From Sinorhizobium glycinis (GTDB taxonomy: Bacteria > Pseudomonadota > Alphaproteobacteria > Rhizobiales > Rhizobiaceae), in the NCBI RefSeq assembly GCF_001651865.1, contig NZ_LPUX01000061.1, positions 124,001-188,000 of the forward strand: a DNA stretch of 64,000 nt, in the 5' to 3' direction. This document shows positions 48,048 through 56,729 of the stretch, piece by piece. How positions within the stretch are numbered: position 1 is the stretch's first letter; every line of letters begins with the position of its first letter. Under the pieces are notes generated by a model. That model saw only the letters and a list, made by a program, of their open reading frames with translations, was not told where the DNA came from and ran no database searches. Position numbers and translations under genes: made by a program.

Positions 48048-49316
48048 ATGGGTACTCTTTCCAACGCCAAGATCGACTATTCCGTCCATCCCCGTGTCAA
48101 TTCGCACGATCCTGTACCGCCCCGCCCGAAGCCGGCGACGCCGGCCCATGTCATCACCAGCGACGCGGAGGCGATCGAGATCGCCGAACGTCTGGCGGAA
48201 CGGTTCAAGGCGGGTGCGGCTCTGCGCGACCGAGAAGGCCTGCTGCCGATCGCCGAACTGGACGAATATTCCCAGAGCGGCCTCTGGAGCATCAACGTGC
48301 CGAAGGCCTATGGTGGTCCGGAAGTCTCCTATGCGACGCTCGCACGGGTGATCGCCACGATCGCCGCGGCCGATCCGGCAATCGCCCAGATCACCCAGAA
48401 CCATCTGGCCATCGTCGCGACGGTCGATCTCGACGGCACCGAGGAACAGAAGAAGCTGTTCTTCTCCTGGGCGCTTCAAGGCATCCGCTACGGCAATGCG
48501 TTCTCGGAACTGAAGAGCAAGACGGTCGCGGCCTTCGAGACCAAGGTCGTCTTCGACGGCGACGACGTGATCGTCAATGGCGAGAAGTTCTACACGACCG
48601 GCGCGCTCCTCGCCCATGTCGTGCCGATCGTCGGCGTCGACGAGAACGGGCAGGGCTATCTGGTTTTTGCCGACCGCGATGCTCCCGGCCTGACGGTCAC
48701 CAACAACTGGTCGAGCTTCGGCCAGCGCACCACGGCCTCCGGGTCCGTCAAGATCGAAAATGTCCGGGTGCCACGGGCGCGCGCGGTCCACGTCACCTCC
48801 TTCGACCATCCGACGATCGGCGGTCCGGTCTCACAGATCATCCAGGCGGCCATAGATGCCGGCATCGCGCGCGGCGCGATCGAGGATACGATCGCCTTCG
48901 TCAAGAACCATAGCCGGCCATGGGTCGACAGCGGCAAGGAGACCGCCGGCGAGGATCTGTTCACGATCGCGGCGATCGGCGACCTGAAGATCAAGCTGCA
49001 CGCCGCCGAGGCGCTGCTGGAAATCGCCGGGCGTAGCATCGACGTCGCCAAGACGGACCCGACGCTGGAGACGGTCTCGGAGGCGACGATCAAGACCGGC
49101 GAGTCCAAGGTATTGACGACCGAAATCGCCATTCTCGCGACGAACAAGCTTTTTGAACTCGCCGGTACGCGCTCGACGCTTGCCGAGCACAATCTCGACC
49201 GGCACTGGCGCAACGCCCGCGTCCATACCCTGCACGATCCGGTGCGCTGGAAGTTCTACCACGTGGGGAATTACTACCTGAACGGCGTCAACCCGCCGCG
49301 CCACGCCTGGAACTGA
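48048..49316 (+). CDS. SfnB-family oxidoreductase 2
   Basis: A 422-residue paralogue of the protein at 45066 with the same blocks (GAALRDREGLLPIAELDEYS, SSFGQRTTASGSVKIENV, AEHNLDRHWRNARVHTLHDP). AAGGAGCATCGAGCC precedes the ATG, 25 bases after the DmoA-like gene. It probably uses reduced flavin to oxidise a sulfur compound; the pair of different monooxygenase classes suggests sequential steps, as with DszC then DszA (inference). Confidence 0.9.
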   Translation: MGTLSNAKIDYSVHPRVNSHDPVPPRPKPATPAHVITSDAEAIEIAERLAERFKAGAALRDREGLLPIAELDEYSQSGLWSINVPKAYGGPEVSYATLARVIATIAAADPAIAQITQNHLAIVATVDLDGTEEQKKLFFSWALQGIRYGNAFSELKSKTVAAFETKVVFDGDDVIVNGEKFYTTGALLAHVVPIVGVDENGQGYLVFADRDAPGLTVTNNWSSFGQRTTASGSVKIENVRVPRARAVHVTSFDHPTIGGPVSQIIQAAIDAGIARGAIEDTIAFVKNHSRPWVDSGKETAGEDLFTIAAIGDLKIKLHAAEALLEIAGRSIDVAKTDPTLETVSEATIKTGESKVLTTEIAILATNKLFELAGTRSTLAEHNLDRHWRNARVHTLHDPVRWKFYHVGNYYLNGVNPPRHAWN

Positions 49317-49327
49317 GGCGAGAAGCG

Positions 49328-50590
49328 ATGAGCGAGAACGACCGCAGACTGCACCGGGAGGCCGCGCTTATCGCCGGCCGTCCTGCGCCTCATGTGCCGC
49401 CGCGCCGGACAAAAGCCTACCGCATCAAGGATGACCGGGAAGCGGTCGCCGTCGCTCGGGAGCTGGCGCGCGAATTCGCCATCGGCGCCGCCGAGCGCGA
49501 CCGCGAGCGCCGTCTGCCGCTCGCGGAGATAGAGCGCTTCTCGCAATCCGGCCTCTGGGCGATCACCGTCCCGAAGGCCCATGGCGGGGCCGGGGTCTCC
49601 GCCGTTACCCTTGCCGAAGTCACGGCGATCATCTCGGCGGCCGATTCGAGCATCGGACAGATTCCGCAGAACCACTTCTATATGGTCGAGGCACTGCGGC
49701 TCGCCGGCAGCGAAGAACAGAAGAGGCATTTCTTCGGGCGCATCCTCGATGGGGATCGCCTCGGCAATGCATTCACGGAAATCGGCACGAGGACACCGGT
49801 CGATTTCAGGACGCGTCTTCGCAAAGAGAACGGCAGACTGTTGCTCAACGGCCAGAAATTCTACTCGACCGGTTCGCTCTTCGCCCACATCGTCGTCGCC
49901 GTGGCGAAGGACGAGAACGAACGCGTGAACCTCGTCTTCATCGATCGGGCGACGCCCGGGCTCGATCTCGTCGATGACTGGACTTCGTTCGGCCAGCGCT
50001 CGACGGGCAGCGGTACGGTTACCTTCGACGACGTCGAGGTCACCGCCTTTGAGGTCGTCGACCATGACGGCGTTTTCGAACGGCCGACGCCGATGGGGCC
50101 CTTGGCGCAGATCGTTCACTCGGCAGTCCAGGTCGGCCTGGCGCGCGGTGCACTTGCTGAAACGATCTCCTATGTGCGGGCGCATGCGCGGCCGTTCTTC
50201 GAGCTCTCTATCAAGCATGGATTCGAGGATCCGCACACGATCCATGCGGTGGGGGACGTCTCGATCCGCGTCCACGCGGCCGATGCGCTGCTCGCCCGTG
50301 CGGGCCGATTGCTCGACGCCGCTACGGAAACTCCGACGGAAGACACGGTCGCCGTGGCATCGATCGCCGTCGCGGAGGTCAAGGCGCTCGCGACCGAGAC
50401 CGCCCAACTTGCGTCGACGAAGTTGATCGAACTCGGCGGAGCGCGCTCGACCCTTGAGAGCTACGGCCTCGATCGCTTCTGGCGCAATGCCCGGACCCAC
50501 TCGCTGCACGATCCGGTGCGGTGGAAATACCACCATATCGGCAATTATTACCTGAACGGGCTGTTGCCTCCGCGGCACGGCGCAATTTGA
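49328..50590 (+). CDS. SfnB-family oxidoreductase 3
   Basis: A 420-residue third paralogue, more diverged: ERDRERRLPLAEIERFSQSG, TSFGQRSTGSGTVTFDDV, and the terminal ESYGLDRFWRNARTHSLHDP in which AEHN is replaced by ESYG. It starts 11 bases after copy 2 and ends PPRHGAI. It probably acts on a different substrate from copies 1 and 2. No obvious loss of core residues. Confidence 0.9.
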   Translation: MSENDRRLHREAALIAGRPAPHVPPRRTKAYRIKDDREAVAVARELAREFAIGAAERDRERRLPLAEIERFSQSGLWAITVPKAHGGAGVSAVTLAEVTAIISAADSSIGQIPQNHFYMVEALRLAGSEEQKRHFFGRILDGDRLGNAFTEIGTRTPVDFRTRLRKENGRLLLNGQKFYSTGSLFAHIVVAVAKDENERVNLVFIDRATPGLDLVDDWTSFGQRSTGSGTVTFDDVEVTAFEVVDHDGVFERPTPMGPLAQIVHSAVQVGLARGALAETISYVRAHARPFFELSIKHGFEDPHTIHAVGDVSIRVHAADALLARAGRLLDAATETPTEDTVAVASIAVAEVKALATETAQLASTKLIELGGARSTLESYGLDRFWRNARTHSLHDPVRWKYHHIGNYYLNGLLPPRHGAI

Positions 50591-50640
50591 TCTTCGACGT
50601 GTCCTGTTGACCGGAGCGCTGTCGACTGCGGAGGTGCAGC

Positions 50641-52089
50641 ATGCGGAAATTCGAACCTTTGCCAGTGGTGGCCATCGTCGGAGGCGGCTTCAGCGGGGCG
50701 GCGGTCGCGCTGCATCTGGCGCGCAGCCGGGAACCGGGACCAGAGGCGCGCGTCGTCGTGTTTGAACCGCGCGCCAGGCTCGGGGCCGGTCTCGCTTACG
50801 ACACGGCGGAACCGACAAACCGGATCAATGTGCCGGCCGGCAGGATGAGCCTCTATCCGGACGAGCCGGAGAGTTTCGTCCGCTATCTGGAACGCGTAAA
50901 CGCGCTCGCAGGCGATCCAGATGCCCTGACCGCGGACCGCGTGCCTTATCCCCGCCGATCCGTGTTCGGCGATTATGTGGCGAGCGAGCTTGCGCCTTAT
51001 CTCTCAAGCGGCGCGATCGAGCACCGTCGCGTCCGCGTGCTCGGCATCAGGCGCTCGGCGGGTCAGTGGACGATCTCCACCAGCGACGATCGGGAAATGG
51101 TGGCCGACGTCGTGGTGATCGCGGTCAGCCACCCGGCGCCGGCTCCGCCGAAAGCCCTATTGCCCGTCCTGTCGCATCCGAAGCTGATGGCCGATCCGAC
51201 GAAGGGCGGCGCGCTCGAGGTCATTGCGCCAGCAGATCGGGTCCTCATCGTCGGAAACGGTCTGACGTCGGCGGATGTCGTCGCCGCGCTGGAGCAGCGG
51301 GGCCACTACGGTCCCATCATTTCCATCTCGCGCCGCGGCCTGCGGTCCCGAGGCCATCCCGCCGTCGCGCAGGATCCCTATGGCGACTTCGTCTCCGAAC
51401 CGATCACGCGCGCCTCCGAGCTTCTCCGCCGCATTCGCCAGACGCTGCGTGCGGCCCGGCAACGGGGTCTGGACTGGCATCCCGTCCTCGATGCCGTGCG
51501 GGCGCAAGGCCAGCAAATCTGGCAGGCCCTGCCTGTTATCGAGCGCCGGCGCATCGCCCGACTTGCGCGGTCCTATTGGGACGTTCATCGATTCCGAATA
51601 GCGCCGCAGGTCGAGATGGTTCTCGACCGGGCGGTGGAAAGCGGCAGGCTCAACATTCTAGCCGCCTCCGTGGCATCTGCGGCGATTGAAGGGCAACATA
51701 TTGTGGTTGACCTCAAGGAAAGGGTTCTCGGCGCGCAGCGTCGGATCGCCGTGGACGCCATCGTCGTCACCACCGGTCCCGCTCACGGCAGCATCCTGAG
51801 TTCCCAGCCCTTCCTTGCAGGTCTGGAAGACGCCGGCGTGCTGACAGCATGCGAAACCGGGCTCGGCATTGCTTGCGGTCGCGACGCCCGCGCCGTCGGC
51901 GCCGATAGTCTTTCGAACCGGTGGCTTTTCGTAGCGGGGCCGCTCGCACGCGGAACTTTCGGCGAACTGATGGGGCTCCCGCAGGTGACCGAGCATGCGG
52001 TATTCGTTGCCCGTGAAGTCGAAGCGCTCCTGGCGGTCGACGCGCCGGTCAGCAAAACCGGTCAGGGCGGTTGGGCGGCGAGGGGATAG
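50641..52089 (+). CDS. FAD/NAD(P)-binding protein
   Basis: A 482-residue protein with an N-terminal dinucleotide-binding motif GGGFSG (14-19) and the FAD_NAD(P)-binding family blocks FEPRARLGAGLAYDTAEPTN, NRINVPAGRMSLYPDEPESF and a second nucleotide motif ILIVGNGLTSADVVAAL (VLIVGNGLTS). It lacks membrane helices. It is 50 bases after the third sfnB and probably part of the operon. Possible roles: reductase delivering electrons, or an N-/S-oxygenase. No specific reaction can be assigned. Confidence 0.8.
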   Translation: MRKFEPLPVVAIVGGGFSGAAVALHLARSREPGPEARVVVFEPRARLGAGLAYDTAEPTNRINVPAGRMSLYPDEPESFVRYLERVNALAGDPDALTADRVPYPRRSVFGDYVASELAPYLSSGAIEHRRVRVLGIRRSAGQWTISTSDDREMVADVVVIAVSHPAPAPPKALLPVLSHPKLMADPTKGGALEVIAPADRVLIVGNGLTSADVVAALEQRGHYGPIISISRRGLRSRGHPAVAQDPYGDFVSEPITRASELLRRIRQTLRAARQRGLDWHPVLDAVRAQGQQIWQALPVIERRRIARLARSYWDVHRFRIAPQVEMVLDRAVESGRLNILAASVASAAIEGQHIVVDLKERVLGAQRRIAVDAIVVTTGPAHGSILSSQPFLAGLEDAGVLTACETGLGIACGRDARAVGADSLSNRWLFVAGPLARGTFGELMGLPQVTEHAVFVAREVEALLAVDAPVSKTGQGGWAARG

Positions 52090-52173
52090 CACGGGCATTC
52101 GCGTCCTGGTCCGAGTGTGACGGATAATCTCGGGGAAGGCTTTTTCTTTGAAAAAGTGTTCCTTATTAAAACT

Positions 52174-52180
52174 ATAGATT
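52174..52180 (+). promoter_or_regulatory. ATAGATT element, copy 4
   Basis: In an AT-rich island (52160-52192) 100 bases before ssuD. It also shares CTTATTAAA (52162-52170) with the msuE promoter region (37915-37923). Confidence 0.45.
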
Positions 52181-52279
52181 ATGATATGATCGCAACATGA
52201 TCGGTGATGGACAGCGGTCGGAGGCGGATCACGATGGCTCGCAGTCAGACGCTGGGGCCTTTCGGATGAAAGGATAAAA

Positions 52280-53449
52280 ATGACCAAAACTGACAAACCG
52301 CTCGATTTCCATTGGTTCATCCCATCCTCGGGAGACGGCGTCTATCTCGGATCCGATGACCTGAGCCGGCCCTCCGATCCCGGCTATTTCCGCGAGATCG
52401 CAACGGCTGTCGATCGCCTCGGCTATTCCGGCGTGCTTATCCCGACCGGGGTCGCCTGCGAAGAATCCTTCATACTAGCGGCCAATCTTGCGGCGTTCAC
52501 GGAAAAGCTGAAGTTCCTGGTCGCCGTTCGTCCCGGTATCGCGTCGCCTGCCTACTATGCCCGTCTCGCCTCGACGCTCGATCGCGTCTCTAATGGCCGT
52601 CTGCTCCTCAATATTGTCGCGGGTGGAAGCGCCCAGGAGCTCGCCGGCGACGGTATCTTCCTTGCCCATGACGAGCGTTACGCCCATGCGGAGGAGTTCT
52701 TCCAGGTCTTCAATCGGCTCCTCGAGACCGGCAAGGCCAACCTCGATGGTAAATACATAAAGGCTCATGATGCACAGCTCGGCTTCCCGCCGGTGCAGGA
52801 ACCGCGCCCGCCGCTCTATTTCGGCGGATCGTCCGATGCAGCCATCGAGTTTTCCGCCGGTCTCGTCGACAAATATCTCACCTGGGGCGAGACGCCGGAC
52901 CAGGTCGCCGAAAAGATCACGAAGGTGCGCAAGGCTGCTGCCGCCAGGGGACGTGAAGTGACCTTCGGCATCCGCCTGCACTTCATCGTGCGCGAAACCG
53001 ACGAGGAGGCCTGGGCCGCAGCCGACCGGCTGATCTCCAAACTTTCCGACGAGACGATCGCCGCCGCGCAGGAAGGATTTGCAAAAAATTCCGATTCTGT
53101 GGGGCAGGCGCGCATGCTGGCTCTTCACGGGGGTCGCCGCGACAAGCTCGAGGTTTCACCCAATCTTTGGGCCGGCATCGGACTCGTCCGCTCAGGCGCG
53201 GGGACCGCGCTCGTAGGCTCGCCGAAAACGGTGGCAGCGCGCCTGAAGGAATATCAGGACCTCGGCATCGATACGGTGATCGCCTCCGGCTATCCACATC
53301 TTGAGGAAGCCTATCGCGTGTCCGAGCTGCTGTTCCCGGAAATTGGTCTCGGTGGCCCGCGCAACCAGATCCGCTCGTCCTTTGGTGAGCGGCAGGTTTT
53401 TGGTGGCGGCGGGCATGGCGGCAATCTCCGGGTCGTGGCGGGCTCCTGA
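52280..53449 (+). CDS. ssuD: Alkanesulfonate monooxygenase, FMNH2-dependent
   Basis: A 389-residue enzyme that matches SsuD along its whole length: [52 protein letters not shown], and [20 protein letters not shown]. SsuD releases sulfite and an aldehyde from C2-C10 alkanesulfonates. The C-terminal tail is glycine-rich (FGGGGHGGN). No ssuABC lies next to it; tauABC or the HAAT importer could feed it. AT-rich promoter island upstream. Confidence 0.95.
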   Translation: MTKTDKPLDFHWFIPSSGDGVYLGSDDLSRPSDPGYFREIATAVDRLGYSGVLIPTGVACEESFILAANLAAFTEKLKFLVAVRPGIASPAYYARLASTLDRVSNGRLLLNIVAGGSAQELAGDGIFLAHDERYAHAEEFFQVFNRLLETGKANLDGKYIKAHDAQLGFPPVQEPRPPLYFGGSSDAAIEFSAGLVDKYLTWGETPDQVAEKITKVRKAAAARGREVTFGIRLHFIVRETDEEAWAAADRLISKLSDETIAAAQEGFAKNSDSVGQARMLALHGGRRDKLEVSPNLWAGIGLVRSGAGTALVGSPKTVAARLKEYQDLGIDTVIASGYPHLEEAYRVSELLFPEIGLGGPRNQIRSSFGERQVFGGGGHGGNLRVVAGS

Positions 53450-53532
53450 TCTCCCGGTTGGGCAGCCAATGGGTGGCCTTGGCGGGCTGCTGATCTGGTG
53501 CTGGTAAAGTTCCTGAACGAGGAGTGATTTAG

Positions 53533-54081
53533 ATGTCGGTTCAGCCTTCCGTACGCACATTCGATGACGAAAGGATAGCCAGCCCTTTAGCGAACCGCCC
53601 GGTCGACGCTGACGGTTTGAAAACGGCGCTGCGCGCCCTGGGTGGCGGCGTCAGCATCATAACGGCGGGAGAGGGAGAGGTGCGCACCGGAGCCACGGTC
53701 ACCTCGGCGACTGCCCTTTCCGTTGATCCGCCGCGCATGCTCGTTTCCCTCAACCATTCCTCCTCGACCTGGCCCGTCGTTGAGCGTTTCGGCCACTTCT
53801 GCGTAAATATTGTCGGCTCGTCGCACGAAGCACTTGCCAATCAGTTTGCCGGCCGCGGCGGCTTGAAGGGGGTGGACCGTTACCGCGGCGCCGCGTGGAC
53901 GCGCCTCGTGAGCGGAGCACCGGTCCTTGAGGATGCGGCCGCGGCAATAGACTGCGAGGTCGAGGAGGCGATCCAACGGCACAGCCATGCGATCGTGCTT
54001 GGCCGCGTCGTTGCTATTCGCATCGGCAATGGCAGTTCGCTGGTTTACCGCGATGGCCGGTACCTTGCGCTCGGTAGCTAA
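53533..54081 (+). CDS. Flavin reductase (HpaC/DszD-type domain)
   Basis: A 182-residue flavin-reductase-like protein: LKTALRALGGGVSIITAGEG, then TGATVTSATALSVDPPRMLV, then FCVNIVGSSHEALANQFAG, typical of the FMN-binding split barrel. AACGAGGAGTGATTTAG precedes the ATG. It lies 83 bases after ssuD and probably provides reduced flavin to it and to the SfnB/DmoA enzymes, a second reductase besides MsuE. Confidence 0.9.
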   Translation: MSVQPSVRTFDDERIASPLANRPVDADGLKTALRALGGGVSIITAGEGEVRTGATVTSATALSVDPPRMLVSLNHSSSTWPVVERFGHFCVNIVGSSHEALANQFAGRGGLKGVDRYRGAAWTRLVSGAPVLEDAAAAIDCEVEEAIQRHSHAIVLGRVVAIRIGNGSSLVYRDGRYLALGS

Positions 54082-54868
54082 GCCGTCCACCAGCGGTCGC
54101 GCTCAAGATCGAAATTATTGACGAATTCCAGAATGCGGCGAGACTGGGCGCCGCCTCAAGACGGTCCAAGCGAGAGGAATGACCAAATGCCGCTCGGTAT
54201 GGTGAACTTTTCCTTCGATCTTTTCGCCCCTTGGCGCAGGCCAGCCGAGGCGTGCGACATCCGCTCCGCGAGCGTGGCTGCGAAAAGGCAGGATGACGGC
54301 GAAACCGTCCCCGCGGTCCGATCCGAAGAGGAGCGGGTACGCGAACAGGCGCTGTTCTGGGGCCTCTTTCCGGTTCTTTAAGTCGGATGAGGAAGTGTGT
54401 GAAGCGGTTTTTCGCGCGCATTCCGTGTCTTGGCCTTGGAACCGATCCGGGTCCAAGCCGCCCGAGGCCCTCACAACGAGAAGACGCCTGTCCGGCTGGC
54501 GATCGTCAGTGGACGATGCATCTGAGATGGGATTCATTACACATCACCTCCGTCATCGACATGCTGACCACGAGTACTGTGGGGTCGAAGTGGGCTAAGG
54601 GCTCAACCCTGCCGATCGCTGCGGGCAAACTGCACGGCCGAAGATCGGACTAAGCCGTCGTTCTAATCCTGGCGCCGACAGCGCTTTCCGCTAACGTGTT
54701 CTCGAGGGTCTCACTCGGGTCGGATCGCCATCCACTGACACTGACACCAATGACCGGGTCGTGAGCGGAAATTCGGCAGCCCCTCGGCTGGCGCTGTCGC
54801 GTTGGATGCTGCTTAACGGCGTGCAGGCGGCAGTGAAATGATCGGGCGTTCCCGATGAGGATCGTGAG
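54082..54868. other. Gene-poor gap between flavin reductase and methyltransferase
   Basis: 787 bases with one weak small frame (54187-54381). The remainder shows no convincing domain, repeat or RNA. Together with the broken genes downstream it looks like a decayed insertion zone. Confidence 0.5.
54187..54381 (+). CDS. Possible small hypothetical protein
   Basis: A 64-codon frame, MPLGMVNFSFDLFAPWRRPA at the start and an Arg/Glu-rich C-terminal half ending ALFWGLFPVL. GAGAGG lies 10 bases before the ATG. No known domain. Tentative. Confidence 0.3.
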   Translation: MPLGMVNFSFDLFAPWRRPAEACDIRSASVAAKRQDDGETVPAVRSEEERVREQALFWGLFPVL

Positions 54869-55668
54869 ATGGCAAAGTTCGTGGCGACAAATCCCGAAGC
54901 CTACGAAGCGTATGTTGGGCGAGGCAGTCAGCGTCTCGCCCCGGCCTTCGTGCGCTTCGCCGGTGTTTCAGTCAACGAGCGAGTCCTAGACGTCGGCTGT
55001 GGCACGGGGTATTTGACACGCGCAATCGCGGCAGCGCATGCGCGAGCAACCGGTATCGATCTGTCAATATCATATGTAGATTTCGCGCGACGCACGACTG
55101 CCGACGAGAAGGTCATTTTTGACGTTGGTGATGCCCTGGATCTACCTTACTCAGATGGCGTTTTTGAACGCGCGCTGTCCATGCTCGCTCTTGATCTGCT
55201 GCCCGACGCGACCCGAGGCCTACGCGAATTCTGCCGGGTTACCCGGGTAGGAGGCACTGTCGCAGTAGTCGTCAACAACTTCCGCTGCGGCTGGACACCC
55301 TTCAGTTTAGTTTGGGATGCGGCGGCGGTGCTCGATCCTTATGGAGCAGCGATGCGCGATGAAATGGTGTCCAAGCCGCTGGGTTGGCCCGGCGGACTCG
55401 CAAAACTGTTCGGTGTGGTCGGTTTCGCGAATGTGGTGGAAGAACCGCTCAGCGCGGTCTTTGAGTACCGGTCGTTCGGAGACTATTGGTCCAGCTTTCT
55501 CACCGGGCAGGGAAAGACCGGCGCTATGTCACGAATCTCGAAGGCGCGCTACGCAGCGAATTAGAGCGCCACGTCAAGACGGCCTATCTTTGTGGCATGC
55601 TGGATGGTCCACGCGCCTTTGCCACCTCGTTCTGGGCTGTTCGCGGCGAGGTTCCAACTCAGCGGTAG
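54869..55668 (+). pseudogene. Frameshifted class I SAM-dependent methyltransferase
   Basis: The first frame (to 55564, 231 residues) has the SAM motif VLDVGCGTGYL (39-49) and the rest of a class I fold. Near 55522 one base is missing: the original frame would continue RYVTNLEGALRSELERHVKT and FATSFWAVRGEVPTQR to a stop at 55668, while the present frame ends in unrelated GAMSRISKARYAAN. The catalytic core remains, so a truncated protein could still be made, but about 48 family-like C-terminal residues are lost. Confidence 0.75.
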
Positions 55669-55723
55669 CGACCCATGGGCGCAAAGCCGTTGCTCACGTG
55701 TCTAACGAGAGTCCGCTTCGGGC

Positions 55724-56236
55724 TCAAACGAGCCATTCCCGGTCCTCGTCCCCTACGGCAGCAACGGGTCGAGTTTGGCCCTCGGCGGGCCGGCCAGCGG
55801 CGCCTCTGTTCAAAGCGCCGCTAAGTCCGATACTCGACACCCACCGCTCGACGATCCTGCCATATTGCCGCGTCGACAGATGCGGTAAAGCGCGGACGCG
55901 GCTTGGAAACAGGTAATCCCGTTCACCGAGTCTGCGACTTCCGATCCATCCCGCGACAGCCTCCCGCGTTTGATCGGTCAGTTCGAATTGCGCGGGTCGG
56001 CCGGTCTTCCTCTGAATGATGATCGCCCGATCGCGAACCCTTCCGGAAATCGCGACATCAGCAACTGAGATCGCGACGAGATCACAAGCTCGCAATTTGC
56101 TGTCGATCGCGAGATTGAACAGCGCCAGGTCGCGCACCGCACCCGCCATTTGGAGGCGGGTTCGGATGGCCCACACCTCCTTCGGCTTCAATGGAGGCTT
56201 CTGACTGATAATGCGGCCGGAGTTCCAACTGGACAT
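55724..56236 (-). pseudogene. Truncated tyrosine recombinase/integrase
   Basis: From the ATG at 56236 (GGGAGGAAGCT in front) the first 138 residues match a small rhizobial integrase: PPLKPKEVWAIRTRLQMAG, ALFNLAIDSKLRACDLVAI (first catalytic Arg), QRKTGRPAQFELTDQTREAV, FPSRVRALPHLSTRQYGRIV. After SSIGL (about 55823) the sequence diverges, so the HxxR block, the GHxxxxxT segment and the catalytic Tyr are missing. It is inactive as a recombinase and marks an old integration boundary. Confidence 0.75.
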
Positions 56237-56569
56237 AGCTTCCTCCCGAAAACCACCCTCCACAGCCGCAGCGCTTATCATCAAGCGCGCCGATGATAAT
56301 CTTCTTAGAAGTGATACTGGGAGTGGAAAGCGGAGATCTGCTGCCCCTTAAGTTCAGTTCGGCCGAGGGAAGTGGACATTGACACCGGCGCTGCCAAGGC
56401 GACTCGACACGCCAATCCTACGTTGTCCTTCGGCGTCACAGGTCATACGCAAGTCGGATGAGGTCAGGCATTTATTCGCATGTGCCGTGGTCGAAAAACC
56501 GGCGCTGACGCGGCCCTAACCGGGCCGGCGCGGCGGGAAGACGCACGGACTGCGCCGGGAGCCGACGCA
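56237..56569. other. Intergenic region before the sugar operon
   Basis: About 330 bases upstream of the operator; no coding frame, repeat or RNA recognised. Confidence 0.5.
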
Positions 56570-56601
56570 TGAATTATAATTCACGTCATGAATTATATTG
56601 A
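56570..56601. promoter_or_regulatory. Tandem palindromic operator upstream of the sugar/polyol operon
   Basis: A perfect 14-bp palindrome TGAATTATAATTCA (56570-56583) is followed 19 bases later, start to start, by the near copy TGAATTATATTGA (56589-56601). The second overlaps TTGACA (56598-56603), a candidate -35. Repression by the SorC regulator encoded in the operon is the likely meaning. Confidence 0.6.
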
Positions 56602-56729
56602 CAAGAAATGCCCTTTGCGTTTAGCTGCCCATACCGGACTTCGAGGAGGAAATCCGGTTTTCACTGAGACCGGCGTCTGTTCGGCGCCCTCGGGCTTTTT
56701 GGGAGGGGCTTCGGCCTCGAGGAGGACAC

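Noticed and set aside
46679..48070. 463-codon minus-strand frame opposite the DmoA-like gene
   Set aside because: Shadow of a conserved monooxygenase; no domain of its own.
56634..56659. Hairpin ACCGGA...TCCGGT with GAGGAGG in the loop in the sugar-operon leader
   Set aside because: A possible leader structure, but there is no coding frame fitting that ribosome site and no known riboswitch pattern.
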